64,000 bases of DNA from Trichocoleus sp. (GTDB taxonomy: Bacteria; Cyanobacteriota; Cyanobacteriia; Elainellales; Elainellaceae), in NCBI GenBank assembly GCA_036702865.1, contig DATNQD010000006.1:62001-126000 (forward strand), read 5' to 3'. Of the stretch, positions 15,000 to 25,967 are shown piece after piece. Both the position numbers and the translations under genes were made by a program. Positions within the stretch are counted from its first letter, which is position 1, and every line of letters begins with the position of its first letter. The notes below the pieces were generated by a model. The model saw nothing but the letters and a program-made list of their open reading frames with translations, had not been told where the DNA came from and ran no database searches.

Positions 15000-17219
15000 T
15001 CAACGTTTTGGGCTCAAAAGGGTGGAATGTTCAGTCGAATATCGCGCCAGTTGTTGGGAGACTTCGGGATTGTACAAACGGAGATAATTCCAGTAGTTTT
15101 CAAACACTGATTTAACGTAGCCTTTCGTTTCAGGATAGGGGATTTGTTCAACAAACTGATCGGGATCGCTCGTGCCAATTTCCTTCACCCAATCTGCCAC
15201 TGCACCAGGCCCCGCATTGTAGCTAGCAACTGCCAGAAGCGAATTGTCAGCATACTCATCATGCGTATGATCGAGATACCAGGTTCCAAGCTTAATGCTG
15301 TCTTCGGGAGCGCGGAGATTGTACTTTTTCAGGTTAATTTGCTTAGCAATCCAATCTGCGGTGTCGGGCATGACCTGCATTAACCCCAGTGCGCCCGCTG
15401 AGGATTCGATCGCTGGTTCAAATCGAGATTCCTGACGAATCAAAGCCGTCACCAACATCGGGTTGAGCTGCCGCTGCTGCGACCATTGCTCGATCGTCTG
15501 CATAAAGGGGAAAGGATAAAGCGCCTGCCAATATCCGGGCTGCTGCTTAATCATCCCAACCTGAACTTTTTCGGCAGCAGGTTCACGCCAGGAGAGGCTG
15601 GAGAGCATGAAAATTCCGTCCAGGTTGTCATTGACGCTGAGACGCAACAATCCGTCGGTAAACTGTTCAGCCACAGTCGGCTGCCGCTGATTCGTAAATT
15701 CCATCTGCCAGCGCGACCAGGCATCGCGGTTTTGCCCTAAAAGGTAAAGCTCTTTGACGGCATCTGAACCAGTCAGCAAAGCCGGACGCTCAACGGGTTT
15801 CACCACTTTTGGCAGCTTTTGCCGCACCGTTGTAAAGTTACCCACATCCCAGCCCAAAAGGGTTGCCGATCGCCAGGCGTAATAGGACTGAGGATAGCGG
15901 CTCAACACATACTCAAAGGCAGTCTGCGCTTCTTGTTGCCGACCCAGTTTTGCTGCCCATTTACCCACCCAAAAGGCTGCTTCTGGGGCAAACTCGCTGT
16001 CCGGATTTTCATTCACCACCTGACGCGCCCATTCCCAGGCTGCCTGAGCATCCCCCTTTTTCGCATTTAGTTCTGCCTGTTCCCAGCGAATTGCAGCGGC
16101 GGTCTCTGATTGGCTGTGCTGAGTCAAGATTGACTTTTGTGCCTGAAGCGCAGACTCATTGCTATTCAACTTCTGCAACAGCTTCGACTTCGTGAGCAGC
16201 GCCTCTGCTGCCCGATCCGGAAACCGATCGATCGCCTGATCCAAATAGCCGATCGCTTGCTGGGAAGTCTCTGCAAAATCTGCCAGTCGTACCAGTGCCA
16301 TTCCGGTTTCTGGAGCATTTGGATATGCCTGAACCAACTGCTTGTAGGCAACGATCGCATCTCCGCCTCTGCCGCCTAGCTGTGCTCCTCGTCCAGTCCG
16401 GTACATGTTGAGCGGCGTGTTTGGGGCTTTGTCATAAGCAGCTCCGGCACTGCCATAAAACACATTTTCCCAATAAGCAAAGCCGATCGCCTCCCAGTCT
16501 TCTGGTTTGAGCTGACTCGCATATTCCTGTTTCAGCCGATCCAAGATGCCCCGAATATTGGGCAAGTAGATCGCATGACGTGCCAACAACAGCAGCAACT
16601 GAGGTTGATTGGGCTTCGTTTCTAAACGGGTGATCGCAATTTCAATCGTGCGCGGATAAGCCGGAAACCGATCGATCGCCTGATCCCAGTATTGCGGATT
16701 CTTTTGTCCGAGTTGAAACAGCGCTTCTGCTGCGGCTGTGTCTTTCGGATACTGCTCCAGAATTTGCTTCCAGGTTGCCTCTGCCTTCGCCCCCTCCCCA
16801 ACCGCGCGATAAGCTTCTGCCCGTTTCGCCAAAACCTGCGGTGCTAAAACTGGATAATCTTTCTCTAAACCGTCCAGCCAGGGAAGGGCTTGCCCCCCAT
16901 GATCGTGCTGAATCAAATCATTCGCCAGCAAATAGCGGGCACGGTTGCGATCGATTGAAGGTCGATCCTCGGCAATTTTTTGGAGAGCAGCAGCGCGATC
17001 GGCAGCAGACAAACCCACAAGTGGCAACAGGGCTGATTCTTCATTCTGGCTTAAATCGAGATCAGCAGGAATCTTCGTCTGAGCCTGAAACCATTGCCCA
17101 AGCACCGGTAGCTTCGACAGATTCCCAGTCAAGCTTAGGGCTGAAGTCGTTGCTCCAATGGTGAGAGCAGTCAAACCTACAGCAGAAAGCAGAATATGCT
17201 TTTTATATTGCTTCAACAT
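15000..17219 (-). CDS. Soluble-type lytic murein transglycosylase with TPR-like repeats
   Basis: This is about 739 residues from ATG 17219 (MLKQYKKH); an ATG at 17237 adds six residues, and the frame is open further but would run into the divergent pepA gene. An N-terminal membrane anchor or signal (ILLSAVGLTALTIG) points to export. Residues about 60-560 are helical TPR-type repeats, the doughnut seen in Slt70. The C-terminal catalytic domain has ALIRQESRFEP (catalytic Glu), GALGLMQVMP and ASYNAGPG, the three SLT motifs. It cleaves the MurNAc-GlcNAc bond in peptidoglycan, forming 1,6-anhydroMurNAc, in wall turnover. It is upstream of and nearly touches nei. Confidence 0.9.
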   Translation of the reverse strand: MLKQYKKHILLSAVGLTALTIGATTSALSLTGNLSKLPVLGQWFQAQTKIPADLDLSQNEESALLPLVGLSAADRAAALQKIAEDRPSIDRNRARYLLANDLIQHDHGGQALPWLDGLEKDYPVLAPQVLAKRAEAYRAVGEGAKAEATWKQILEQYPKDTAAAEALFQLGQKNPQYWDQAIDRFPAYPRTIEIAITRLETKPNQPQLLLLLARHAIYLPNIRGILDRLKQEYASQLKPEDWEAIGFAYWENVFYGSAGAAYDKAPNTPLNMYRTGRGAQLGGRGGDAIVAYKQLVQAYPNAPETGMALVRLADFAETSQQAIGYLDQAIDRFPDRAAEALLTKSKLLQKLNSNESALQAQKSILTQHSQSETAAAIRWEQAELNAKKGDAQAAWEWARQVVNENPDSEFAPEAAFWVGKWAAKLGRQQEAQTAFEYVLSRYPQSYYAWRSATLLGWDVGNFTTVRQKLPKVVKPVERPALLTGSDAVKELYLLGQNRDAWSRWQMEFTNQRQPTVAEQFTDGLLRLSVNDNLDGIFMLSSLSWREPAAEKVQVGMIKQQPGYWQALYPFPFMQTIEQWSQQRQLNPMLVTALIRQESRFEPAIESSAGALGLMQVMPDTADWIAKQINLKKYNLRAPEDSIKLGTWYLDHTHDEYADNSLLAVASYNAGPGAVADWVKEIGTSDPDQFVEQIPYPETKGYVKSVFENYWNYLRLYNPEVSQQLARYSTEHSTLLSPKR

Positions 17220-17421
17220 CAGTTTGCCAGAACGCATGAGAGAGCAGTTGCATTCGACTCTAGTCACTTTAGCAAAGGTTCTCAACTGCGGTGTTGCGTA
17301 GAGATGACTTTTTGATAAAAGAGATTTGATAAAAGAGATTCGATCGGGAGTCCACCCATTCCCCATTACCAACTGAGAAATACGCAATACTGGAAGAAAG
17401 CGATTTTCAGGTTGTGAAAGC

Positions 17422-18894
17422 ATGGAGCTTCGAGGAATTGACACATCACGGCTGGAGTGGTCAGGCGATTGTTTGGTCATTGGACTGTTTGAGGACGCGA
17501 TCGACCTGTCTGGCGATTTAGCAGAACTCGATCAAAAGCTATCGGGTACGCTGTCTGAATTGATTGCTGAAGCAGAATTTAAAGGAAAAGAAGGCAGTAC
17601 GACAGTAACGCGCGTGGGCAGCAATAGCCCGATTCGGAAAGTGGCGGTTGTCGGTTTGGGCAAGGCAGAAAACCTGAAGCTGGAAACCTTGCGACGAGGA
17701 GCAGCAGCGGCGGCAAAGCTGGGCAAAAAGGAAAAGAGCAAGACGATCGGCATTAGTTTTCCTTTCTGGAATAGTGATGCTGCGGCGACGGCTCAAGCAA
17801 TCACTGAAGGAATTGAACTGGCACTGCATCAGGATACGCGCTTCAAATCGGATGCTGAAGACAAAGGGCTGAAACTGGAACAAATCGACTTGCTGGGCTT
17901 GGCGGGTCAAGACGCTGCCATTACTCGCGCTCGTCAGATCTGTGCGGGGGTTGTGCTGGCACGCGAACTGGTTGCGGCTCCGGCGAATGTTGTAACGCCA
18001 CCCGTGATGGCAGAAACCGCAGAAGCGATCGCTCACGAATACGGCATGGAGATCCAGATTCTAGAGCAGGAAGAATGCGAAAAGCTCGGCATGGGTGCGT
18101 TTCTGGGCGTTGCCAAAGCTTCTGATCTGCCGCCCAAATTCATCCACATTACCTACCGACCCGAAGGCACCCCCCGGAAGCGAGTTGCCATCATCGGCAA
18201 AGGGCTGACCTTTGACAGCGGGGGACTGAATATCAAACCCGCAGGCAGCGGCATCGAAATGATGAAAACTGATATGGGTGGTGCAGCCGCAACGCTAGGA
18301 GCAGCAAAAGCGATCGGCTTGATCAAGCCTGACGTTGAGGTTCACTTTATCAGTGCTGTAACCGAAAACATGATCAGCGGTCGCGCGATGCACCCAGGCG
18401 ATATCCTGACGGCTTCCAACGGCAAGACGATCGAGGTCAACAATACTGATGCAGAAGGGCGGCTTACCCTCGCCGATGCGCTGGTCTATACCGATAAGCT
18501 TGGTCTGGATGCAATGATCGATCTGGCAACGCTGACGGGAGCCTGCGTGATTGCTTTAGGGGAAGATATTGCCGGGCTCTGGACAAGTGATGAAGCAATC
18601 GCCAATCAGCTTAGCCAGGCGAGTGAACAGTCTGGTGAGAAAATCTGGCGGATGCCGATGGAAGACAAATATTTTGATGGGCTGAAGTCTGTTGTCGCAG
18701 ATATGAAAAACACAGGACCTCGCCCTGGTGGTGCCATTACGGCTGCCCTCTTCCTGAAGCAATTTGTCACAGAAACTCCCTGGGCACATATTGATGTCGC
18801 CGGACCCGTCTGGACAGACAAGGAAAATGGCTACAACAATGCAGGTGCAACTGGGTTTCCAGTCCGGACGCTTGTGAATTGGGTGACGGGTTAA
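17422..18894 (+). CDS. pepA: Leucyl aminopeptidase (M17)
   Basis: This 490-residue enzyme starts [16 protein letters not shown]. The C-terminal catalytic half contains [15 protein letters not shown] (about 258-272; metal-binding Lys and Asp) and [14 protein letters not shown] (about 341-354), the M17 signature with metal-binding Asp and Glu. The N-terminal half is the usual non-catalytic domain. It removes N-terminal residues, Leu preferred, from peptides in the cytoplasm using two divalent metals. Its length is normal. It diverges from the transglycosylase across about 200 bases that include a CCCATTCCCCATTACC motif. Confidence 0.93.
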   Translation: MELRGIDTSRLEWSGDCLVIGLFEDAIDLSGDLAELDQKLSGTLSELIAEAEFKGKEGSTTVTRVGSNSPIRKVAVVGLGKAENLKLETLRRGAAAAAKLGKKEKSKTIGISFPFWNSDAAATAQAITEGIELALHQDTRFKSDAEDKGLKLEQIDLLGLAGQDAAITRARQICAGVVLARELVAAPANVVTPPVMAETAEAIAHEYGMEIQILEQEECEKLGMGAFLGVAKASDLPPKFIHITYRPEGTPRKRVAIIGKGLTFDSGGLNIKPAGSGIEMMKTDMGGAAATLGAAKAIGLIKPDVEVHFISAVTENMISGRAMHPGDILTASNGKTIEVNNTDAEGRLTLADALVYTDKLGLDAMIDLATLTGACVIALGEDIAGLWTSDEAIANQLSQASEQSGEKIWRMPMEDKYFDGLKSVVADMKNTGPRPGGAITAALFLKQFVTETPWAHIDVAGPVWTDKENGYNNAGATGFPVRTLVNWVTG

Positions 18895-18897
18895 TTT

Positions 18898-19043
18898 GGG
18901 TAATGGGTAATGGGTGAGGTGGGGCAGTGCGATTTGTAGTTGAACATGTAGTTGAACAAAGTCTAGCCCCTAAATTCCTCAATTCTGGGGACGTTGAGAA
19001 ATATTCTTTTTCTTTAATCGGAAATTCTCAATGACCCATTACC
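18898..19043. repeat. Inverted GGTAATGGGT repeats between convergent genes
   Basis: GGGTAATGGGTAATGGGT (18898-18915) is a short direct repeat, and its reverse complement ACCCATTACC recurs at 19034-19043. A related CCCATTCCCCATTACC lies near 17355. The pair flanks the gap between pepA and the convergent holin-like gene and could form a long hairpin. Confidence 0.5.
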
Positions 19044-19062
19044 GATTACTAGCACCGATCCA

Positions 19063-19425
19063 CTAAATCGCAACTAACCCAGTTGTATTCAGCAGCCAAA
19101 ACAAAATGCTGTTGATTAATCCAAGGGCAATCGCGCCTAAAATTGCACTCAAGATGCCGTTGCGGAGCCGGAAGCCTTCAATCAGCCAGGCAGCCAATCC
19201 GAAAATAATGACCGGGATCAGCAAGTAGAACAGCCCTAAAGTTAGGATAATCACCGGAATACCCAATATTGTAATAAGAGGCCTCACAAAGATATTGAGC
19301 AGCCCAATTACAAGCCCTGAAATTAGTGCTTTCCAGGCACTATCAATTTCCACTCCAAGCGGTAGTTTGGAAATCAGCCATAAGCTGACTGCATTAACAA
19401 GACAAACGATTAAAAAACCGACCAT
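19063..19425 (-). CDS. Phage-holin-4_2 family membrane protein
   Basis: This 120-residue protein starts at ATG 19425 (MVGFLIVCLVNAVSLW); the frame is open to 19491 but the extra residues are not hydrophobic. Four transmembrane segments are visible: VGFLIVCLVNAVSLWLI, ALISGLVIGLLNIFV, ITLGLFYLLIPVIIFGLAAW-like, and a final ALGLINSILFWLL. The NxxVRPxI motif (LNIFVRPLITILGIPV) is characteristic of the family PF04020 of small bacterial membrane proteins. Despite the family name, most members are chromosomal and of unknown function. Nothing phage-like surrounds it. It converges on pepA. Confidence 0.8.
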   Translation of the reverse strand: MVGFLIVCLVNAVSLWLISKLPLGVEIDSAWKALISGLVIGLLNIFVRPLITILGIPVIILTLGLFYLLIPVIIFGLAAWLIEGFRLRNGILSAILGAIALGLINSILFWLLNTTGLVAI

Positions 19426-19717
19426 TTGGTGATGCTCTGTTGGGAGAAAAGTTTTCAAATTCAGTAAAAGGCAGAGCGAATCAGGTGTCAAGCAACCAGC
19501 AATGAAAATATCAGAAAAGCAAGATATTCTTTGCTCTTACAGCAAGCAGAATCAAGCCGATTTTTCTCTCTCCGTTTCCGCGTATTCCTGCCTCTGTATC
19601 CTTCTTTCTCTTCGACTTCACCCCACAATTGGGTACACACTGCGGTAAGCTGATCTAGGCGCTGAAATCCCCCGTATTGTTAACATTTCGCAGTCTTTCG
19701 ACATAACGTTTTACAAA

Positions 19718-20680
19718 ATGGTTGCAAGTCCTCCTCGTCCCATCCGCATCGGTTCTCGCAAAAGCCAACTCGCACTTGTGCAAACCTATTGGGTGCAAGA
19801 GCAGCTGCAAAAGCACTTTGCCGATCGCCAGTTTGAAGTCCATACCATGAGCACTCAGGGCGACAAAATTCTCGATGTCGCACTTTCCAAAATTGGTGAT
19901 AAAGGACTCTTCACCAAAGAATTAGAAGTCGGGATGCTGCGAGGAGACATCGACTTTGCAGTGCATTCGCTCAAAGATCTACCGACTCGTTTACCCGAAG
20001 GACTCATGCTTGGCTGCGTCAGTGAACGCGAAGATCCAGCCGATGCTTTAGTCGTCCATGAAAAGAATAAAGACAAGCAGCTCAATACCCTACCAGAAGG
20101 GGCGATCGTTGGTACTTCTTCTCTGCGCCGTTTGGCTCAGTTGCGCCACCACTATCCTCACCTCAGCTTCAAAGATATTCGCGGCAACCTGAATACGCGC
20201 CTGCAAAAGCTGGATGCGGGTGAATATGATGCCATCATCCTGGCTGTTGCTGGACTGCGCCGCCTCGATATGGCTGATCGGATTCATGAAATCATTGCTC
20301 CTGAAATCTCGCTTCACGCGGTCGGGCAGGGGGCGCTGGGGATTGAATGCCGTACTGAAGATCCAGAAGTACTCGATCTGATCAAAGCACTGCAACATCA
20401 ACCCACTGCCGATCGCTGCTATGCCGAACGAGCTTTCTTGCGCGAACTGGAAGGCGGTTGCCAAGTGCCAATCGGTGTGAACACTACGATCGAAGGCAAC
20501 ACACTGACCCTCACAGGTATGGTCGCTAGTGTTGACGGCAAACGCCTGATCAAAGACACGGTGACCGGAGCAACTACTGACGCAGAAGCGATCGGGATTC
20601 AGCTTGCTCACAAACTAAGAGAGCAGGGCGCAACCGAAATTTTGCAGCAGATTTTTGCAGAAGTCCGTCCAGAAGCGTAG
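19718..20680 (+). CDS. hemC: Hydroxymethylbilane synthase (porphobilinogen deaminase)
   Basis: This 320-residue enzyme starts [20 protein letters not shown]. Conserved blocks include [31 protein letters not shown] and RRLAQL. Cys248 in [10 protein letters not shown] attaches the dipyrromethane cofactor. It joins four porphobilinogen molecules into hydroxymethylbilane in tetrapyrrole synthesis, feeding heme, chlorophyll and phycobilins. Its length is normal. It is upstream of glgA on the same strand, with a 200-base gap. Confidence 0.95.
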   Translation: MVASPPRPIRIGSRKSQLALVQTYWVQEQLQKHFADRQFEVHTMSTQGDKILDVALSKIGDKGLFTKELEVGMLRGDIDFAVHSLKDLPTRLPEGLMLGCVSEREDPADALVVHEKNKDKQLNTLPEGAIVGTSSLRRLAQLRHHYPHLSFKDIRGNLNTRLQKLDAGEYDAIILAVAGLRRLDMADRIHEIIAPEISLHAVGQGALGIECRTEDPEVLDLIKALQHQPTADRCYAERAFLRELEGGCQVPIGVNTTIEGNTLTLTGMVASVDGKRLIKDTVTGATTDAEAIGIQLAHKLREQGATEILQQIFAEVRPEA

Positions 20681-20878
20681 TCTTCACCCAATGCAAATTT
20701 GAGGGAGGGGCGAGTTTACCTCGTCCTTTTTCTCATTGCCAATCCTCTTCTCTGAATTAGCCGAAGTTTTAAGCAATCTTTGTTGTAGATTGAAAAGGAC
20801 TGGTAACAAGCTCCGACTGTCTGCGATTGTCGGGTTGATTGCCTCAGGTTCTTTCATTGCAGGGGACATAAGGCTAGT

Positions 20879-22348
20879 ATGCGGATTTTGTTTGTTGCAG
20901 CGGAAGCGGCTCCTATTGCCAAGGTTGGGGGCATGGGGGATGTCGTTGGTGCGCTCCCCAAAGTCTTACGAAAAATGGGTCATGATGTGCGGGTAATCAT
21001 GCCTTATTACGGTTTTGTTTCGGATAAAATTAAAGTCCCGAAGCAACCAGTCTGGAAGGGAACAGCGATGTTCCAAGAGTTTCAGATATATGAATCAACG
21101 CTGCCCCAGTCTGATGTTCCCCTTTATCTATTTGGGCATCCTTCATTTTCGCCGCGTCGAGTTTATTACGGAGAAGATGAAGACTGGCGGTTCACGCTGT
21201 TTGCGAATGGCGCAACTGAATTTATTTGGAAATACTGGAAGCCGGACGTTGTCCACTGCCATGACTGGCATACCGGGATGATTCCGGTCTGGCTACACGA
21301 AACACCGGACATTAAAACGGTTTACACCATTCATAACCTGGCATATCAGGGTCCCTGGCGCTGGCGATTGGAGCAAATTACCTGGTGTCCCTGGTACATG
21401 CAAGGGCACAACACAATGGCTGCCGCTGTGCAGTTTGCTGATGTTGTGACAACGGTTTCACCGACCTATGCCGAGCAAATTAGAACGCCTGCCTATGGAG
21501 AGCAGCTAGAAGGGCTGTTGTCTTTTATTAGCGGCAAGCTAGTTGGCATTCTCAACGGTATCGATCGCGATTTGTTTAATCCCGAAACCGATCGTCGCAT
21601 TCAAGAAAACTTTACTGCCGAGACGCTTGATCAGCGAGTTGAGAACAAGATTGCCCTTCAGGAAGAACTGGGCTTAGAAGTGAATTCTCAAGCCTTCCTG
21701 GTGGGGATGGTGTCGCGTTTAGTAGAGCAAAAGGGACTGGATCTGATCATTCAGATCATGGATCGCTTTATTTCTTACACCGATGCTCAATTTGTGGTGC
21801 TGGGAACGGGCGATCGATACTATGAAACGCAACTCTGGCAGCTTGCCTCTCGCTATCCGGGAAGAGTTTCTGCCTATCTGTTGCACAATGACACCCTGGC
21901 ACGCCGAATCTATGCCGGAACAGATGCCTTCTTGATGCCTTCTCGGTTTGAGCCTTGCGGTATTAGCCAGTTGATTTCACTCCGCTATGGTTCTGTGCCG
22001 ATTGTTCGTCGCACGGGTGGCTTAGTGGATACGGTAACCCACAACAACCCAATGGAAGGAACCGGAACAGGGTACTGCTTCGATCGCTACGAGCCGCTAG
22101 ATTTGTTTACTTGTATGATTCGGGCTTATGAAGCCTATCAGTTCAAGGATCAGTGGCGCGAACTCCAGAAGCGAGGCATGGCGCAAGATTTTGGCTGGGA
22201 CAAATCGGCGATCGAGTACATCCGTCTGTATCAACGGCTGCTAGGATTGCCAGAGAACAGTGAAACGACTGCGGAGAAAACAACCTCAACTTATGGCGCA
22301 GTAGTAGACGAACTGCCCGAAGATATGCAGCCGGAACTGGTATCTTAG
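20879..22348 (+). CDS. glgA: Glycogen synthase (ADP-glucose type, GT5)
   Basis: This 489-residue enzyme starts MRILFVAAEAAPIAKVGGMG, with an AAGG eight bases before the ATG. Lys15 in KVGG is the ADP-glucose-binding lysine. HCHDWHTGMIPV, VVTTVSPTYAEQI, GILNGID, LVEQKGLDLI and the C-terminal RFEPCG/GGLVDTV motifs are those of bacterial glycogen synthases. It extends alpha-1,4-glucan from ADP-glucose. KVGG with MPYYGF matches one of the two GlgA types found in cyanobacteria. A tandem repeat and a terminator follow the gene. Confidence 0.93.
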   Translation: MRILFVAAEAAPIAKVGGMGDVVGALPKVLRKMGHDVRVIMPYYGFVSDKIKVPKQPVWKGTAMFQEFQIYESTLPQSDVPLYLFGHPSFSPRRVYYGEDEDWRFTLFANGATEFIWKYWKPDVVHCHDWHTGMIPVWLHETPDIKTVYTIHNLAYQGPWRWRLEQITWCPWYMQGHNTMAAAVQFADVVTTVSPTYAEQIRTPAYGEQLEGLLSFISGKLVGILNGIDRDLFNPETDRRIQENFTAETLDQRVENKIALQEELGLEVNSQAFLVGMVSRLVEQKGLDLIIQIMDRFISYTDAQFVVLGTGDRYYETQLWQLASRYPGRVSAYLLHNDTLARRIYAGTDAFLMPSRFEPCGISQLISLRYGSVPIVRRTGGLVDTVTHNNPMEGTGTGYCFDRYEPLDLFTCMIRAYEAYQFKDQWRELQKRGMAQDFGWDKSAIEYIRLYQRLLGLPENSETTAEKTTSTYGAVVDELPEDMQPELVS

Positions 22349-22402
22349 GCTGACTGTTTGACGTTTGCAGTCCCCTAAGTCCCCTATTCTGGAAACTTTG
22401 AC

Positions 22403-22464
22403 CATTCTCTAGAAATGCCATTCTCTAGAAATGTCATTCTCTAGAAATGCCATTCTCTAGAAAT
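22403..22464. repeat. 16-bp tandem repeat, nearly four copies
   Basis: The unit CATTCTCTAGAAATGC repeats at 22403, 22419, 22435 and 22451 (last copy 14 bases), with one substitution. Each unit has the near-palindrome TTCTCTAGAAA. It lies between the glgA stop codon and its terminator, so it would be transcribed into the 3' untranslated region. Confidence 0.85.
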
Positions 22465-22483
22465 ATTTGAATCGGCTCAATTT

Positions 22484-22533
22484 AACCTTCTGCGATCGGT
22501 TTAACCCCATGATGCAGAAGGTTTTGTTTTTTG
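22484..22533 (+). terminator. glgA: Rho-independent terminator of glgA
   Basis: AACCTTCTGC (22484-22493) pairs perfectly with GCAGAAGGTT (22514-22523) across a 20-nt loop and is followed by TTGTTTTTT. It lies 136 bases after the glgA stop. Confidence 0.8.
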
Positions 22534-22569
22534 ATTTTCTCGTACCAAGTCAGAGCTGAGAGATTGGTC

Positions 22570-22653
22570 TTGCCCCCTAATTTCGACAAGAATTTCATTA
22601 CAGAAACTTCATCTCAAAGTGCCTCATGGTTGGGGAATTTAGGGGGGCAAAAA
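22570..22653. repeat. Long inverted repeat TTGCCCCCTAA...TTAGGGGGGCAA
   Basis: TTGCCCCCTAA near 22570-22580 and TTAGGGGGGCAA near 22639-22650 are complementary except for one extra G. Together they form a stem about 60 bases apart in the 3' flank of carB. It could be a carB transcript end or a small interspersed repeat; there is no clean T run. Confidence 0.4.
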
Positions 22654-22679
22654 CCTTTCAAGCAACTCACCTTCAATCG

Positions 22680-25600
22680 CTACTTTGTCACATAGTCCTG
22701 CAACGCTTTCACCTCCATTGGTTGAGACTGAAGTGAGGCAATTGCTGCTGCAGATGCTTTTGCTCCGGCGATCGTAGTCACAATTGGGATCTTGTAAGCA
22801 AGCGCAGTCCGGCGAATGACGCGATCATCCTGTTGTGCTGCTTCCCCGATCGGCGTGTTCACAATGAGTTGAATTTGCTCGTTTTTGATCGAGTCGAGGA
22901 TGTGCGGACGACCTTCATGTACTTTTAGCACCAGATCCACATCTAAGCCATTTTCTCGCAGAATCTTCCTGGTGCCTTGAGTGGCAACGATCTTTAAGCC
23001 CAGATTCAGCAAATCTTTGACCACTGCCACGGCTGCCTGCTTGTCTCGATCGTTCATCGACACGAAAACAGTGCCTTTGAGCGGGAGATGTTGCGAAGCT
23101 GCCAGTTCGGCTTTTGCGAAAGCCTTCCCGAAGTCGGAATCAATGCCCATAACTTCACCCGTCGATCGCATTTCAGGACCAAGAATAATATCTGTACCGG
23201 GGAATTTGGAGAAGGGCAAAACTGCTTCTTTCACCGAAATGTGGATTGGAATGATTTCTTCCAGGAAGCCCAGAGATTTCAGCGTTTGACCCGACATCAC
23301 CCGTGAAGCCAGTTTTGCCAGTGGTGCGCCGATCGCCTTAGAGACAAAAGGAACCGTCCGAGAAGCACGAGGGTTGGCTTCCAGAATGTAGACCTGCTCT
23401 CCCTGCACCGCAAACTGAATGTTCATCAGTCCGATGACTTTGAGGGATTTGGCAAGCTGTACTGTCCAAGTCCGAATTGTGTCAAGAACAGCATCGGGGA
23501 GAGAAATTGTGGGAATGGAGCAAGCCGAGTCGCCAGAGTGGATGCCTGCCTGTTCAATATGCTCCATGATGCCGCCAATCACGACCTGCCCCGTCTGATC
23601 CGCAATCGCATCTACGTCTACTTCGATCGCATTTTCCAGAAACTTGTCGATCAGAATTGGGTGATCTGGCTCAATCAGGACGGCATAGCTCATGTACCGT
23701 TCCAATTCCTCGTCCGAGTAGACAATTTCCATTGCCCGACCGCCCAAGACATAGCTGGGACGCACCACCACTGGATAGTCAATTCGCTTCGACACCTTGA
23801 GCGATTCTTCGTAGCTGCGAGCAATGCCATTGGGGGGCTGTTTGATGTCTAGCTCGCGCAGAATTTTCTCGAACTTTTCTCGGTCTTCTGCTGCGTCGAT
23901 CGAATCTGGCGATGTTCCCCAGATCTTAGTTTGCACGGTACATTGGTCACTTGCCAGGTAGGTCTGAAGCGGCACTGCTAATTTGAGCGGCGTTTGTCCA
24001 CCAAACTGAATAATGACGCCTTCGGGGTTTTCGGCTTCCAGAATGTTAAGAACGTCTTCTTTGGTCAGTGGTTCAAAGTAGAGCCGATCGCTCGTATCGT
24101 AGTCAGTGGAGACGGTTTCCGGGTTGGAGTTGACCATGATTGTCTCGAAGCCGTCTGCTTGCAGCGCAAAGGAAGCATGGCAGCAGCAATAGTCAAACTC
24201 AATGCCTTGCCCGATTCGGTTGGGTCCACCACCCAAAATCATCACCTTTCGCTTCTGAGACGGCAGTACTTCACACTCGACTGCTTCAAAGGCGTTCTGC
24301 CCATCTGCCAGCGACATCACTTCCGACTCATAGGTGGAGTAATAGTAAGGTGTGAATGCCTCAAATTCCGCAGCGCAGGTATCAACCGTTTTGTAGACCG
24401 GAATAATGCCGAGCGACTTCCGATAAGCCCGCACCTCATCTTCAGAGGTTTTGGTCGCGTAAGCAATTTGTCGATCGCTAAAGCCCTGCTGCTTCACGGC
24501 ATAAAGCTGTTCTCGCGTGAGCTTGTTCAGCGGCGTTTTTTTGAGGAATTTTTCGGTTTCTAGCAACTGCTGTAGTTTGTCGAGGAACCAGGGATCGATC
24601 GCCGTTAGCTCATAAATTTCATCCACGCTCATGCCCATCTGCATTGCATGACGCACCGTGAAGATCCGTTCGGGGTTGGGGGTTCGCAGTCCGGAGCGAA
24701 TTTGTTCCAGGCTTGGTAGCTTTTCGCTTCGATCGCAGCCCCATCCTGCCCGTCCGGTTTCCAACGAACGCAGTGCCTTCTGGAACGATTCCTGGAACGT
24801 TCGCCCGATCGCCATTGCCTCACCCACAGATTTCATTTGAGTGGTTAAGACGGGCTGAGAACCGGGGAATTTCTCAAAGGCGAAGCGGGGGATTTTGGTG
24901 ACGACATAATCGATCGTCGGCTCGAAGCTTGCCGGAGTCTTTTTAGTGATGTCGTTGGGAATTTCATCCAGGCTATAGCCCACCGCTAGTTTTGCTGCCA
25001 TTTTGGCGATCGGAAATCCGGTGGCTTTGGACGCAAGAGCAGAACTACGCGATACACGGGGGTTCATCTCGATAACGATCATGTCGCCGTTATCAGGGTT
25101 GATCGCAAACTGAATATTTGACCCACCTGTTTCAACGCCAATTTCGCGGATGATCTTGATTGAAGCATCGCGGAGCCGCTGGTATTCCTTATCTGTCAGC
25201 GTTTGGGCAGGGGCAACCGTGATCGAATCTCCGGTGTGAATTCCCATCGGGTCAAGGTTTTCAATTGAGCAGATAATTACCACGTTATCCGCCAAGTCGC
25301 GCATTACCTCTAGCTCATACTCCTTCCAGCCCAACAGCGACTTTTCAACCAAAATCTGCGATACCGGACTCGCATCTAAGCCAGACTGCGAAATCTCCTC
25401 AAATTCTTCCTGGTTGTAGGCAATGCCGCCGCCCGTCCCGCCCATCGTGAACGCCGGACGAATAATCAGCGGGTAGGAGCCAATTTGCTGGGCAATTTCC
25501 TTTGCTTCTGTCATGGTTTCAGCCAGCCCTGAAGGACAGACAGGCACACCAATTCGCGCCATTGCCTCTTTAAACAGCTTGCGATCTTCTGCCATTTCGA

Positions 25601-25967
25601 TCGCGGGTAGCTTTGCCCCAATCAGTTCAACGTTGTATCGATCTAATGTGCCATTTTTGGAGAGGGCGACTGCCAGATTGAGTGCAGTTTGTCCGCCCAT
25701 TGTGGGGAGTAGAGCATCCGGTCGCTCTTTTTCAATAATCTTTTCAACGATCGCGGGGGTAAGCGGTTCAATATAGGTGCGATCGGCAATCTCCGGATCA
25801 GTCATGATCGTTGCAGGGTTGGAGTTGACCAGCACCACCTCATAGCCCTCTTCTCTCAGGGCTTTACAGGCTTGTGTCCCAGAATAGTCAAATTCACAGG
25901 CTTGCCCAATCACAATCGGTCCAGAGCCAATCAACAGAATCTTTCGGAGGTCGTTACGACGAGGCAT
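22680..25967 (-). CDS. carB: Carbamoyl-phosphate synthase large subunit
   Basis: This 1095-residue protein starts [20 protein letters not shown]. It contains two homologous ATP-grasp halves: [16 protein letters not shown] and, in the second half, [18 protein letters not shown]. These are followed by an oligomerisation part and a C-terminal MGS-like allosteric domain (about 950-1080; [22 protein letters not shown]). With CarA, not in this window, it makes carbamoyl phosphate from glutamine-derived ammonia, bicarbonate and two ATP for arginine and pyrimidine synthesis. It is slightly longer than the roughly 1075 residues of the E. coli enzyme, normal for cyanobacteria. It stands alone on its strand. 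Confidence 0.96.
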   Translation of the reverse strand: MPRRNDLRKILLIGSGPIVIGQACEFDYSGTQACKALREEGYEVVLVNSNPATIMTDPEIADRTYIEPLTPAIVEKIIEKERPDALLPTMGGQTALNLAVALSKNGTLDRYNVELIGAKLPAIEMAEDRKLFKEAMARIGVPVCPSGLAETMTEAKEIAQQIGSYPLIIRPAFTMGGTGGGIAYNQEEFEEISQSGLDASPVSQILVEKSLLGWKEYELEVMRDLADNVVIICSIENLDPMGIHTGDSITVAPAQTLTDKEYQRLRDASIKIIREIGVETGGSNIQFAINPDNGDMIVIEMNPRVSRSSALASKATGFPIAKMAAKLAVGYSLDEIPNDITKKTPASFEPTIDYVVTKIPRFAFEKFPGSQPVLTTQMKSVGEAMAIGRTFQESFQKALRSLETGRAGWGCDRSEKLPSLEQIRSGLRTPNPERIFTVRHAMQMGMSVDEIYELTAIDPWFLDKLQQLLETEKFLKKTPLNKLTREQLYAVKQQGFSDRQIAYATKTSEDEVRAYRKSLGIIPVYKTVDTCAAEFEAFTPYYYSTYESEVMSLADGQNAFEAVECEVLPSQKRKVMILGGGPNRIGQGIEFDYCCCHASFALQADGFETIMVNSNPETVSTDYDTSDRLYFEPLTKEDVLNILEAENPEGVIIQFGGQTPLKLAVPLQTYLASDQCTVQTKIWGTSPDSIDAAEDREKFEKILRELDIKQPPNGIARSYEESLKVSKRIDYPVVVRPSYVLGGRAMEIVYSDEELERYMSYAVLIEPDHPILIDKFLENAIEVDVDAIADQTGQVVIGGIMEHIEQAGIHSGDSACSIPTISLPDAVLDTIRTWTVQLAKSLKVIGLMNIQFAVQGEQVYILEANPRASRTVPFVSKAIGAPLAKLASRVMSGQTLKSLGFLEEIIPIHISVKEAVLPFSKFPGTDIILGPEMRSTGEVMGIDSDFGKAFAKAELAASQHLPLKGTVFVSMNDRDKQAAVAVVKDLLNLGLKIVATQGTRKILRENGLDVDLVLKVHEGRPHILDSIKNEQIQLIVNTPIGEAAQQDDRVIRRTALAYKIPIVTTIAGAKASAAAIASLQSQPMEVKALQDYVTK

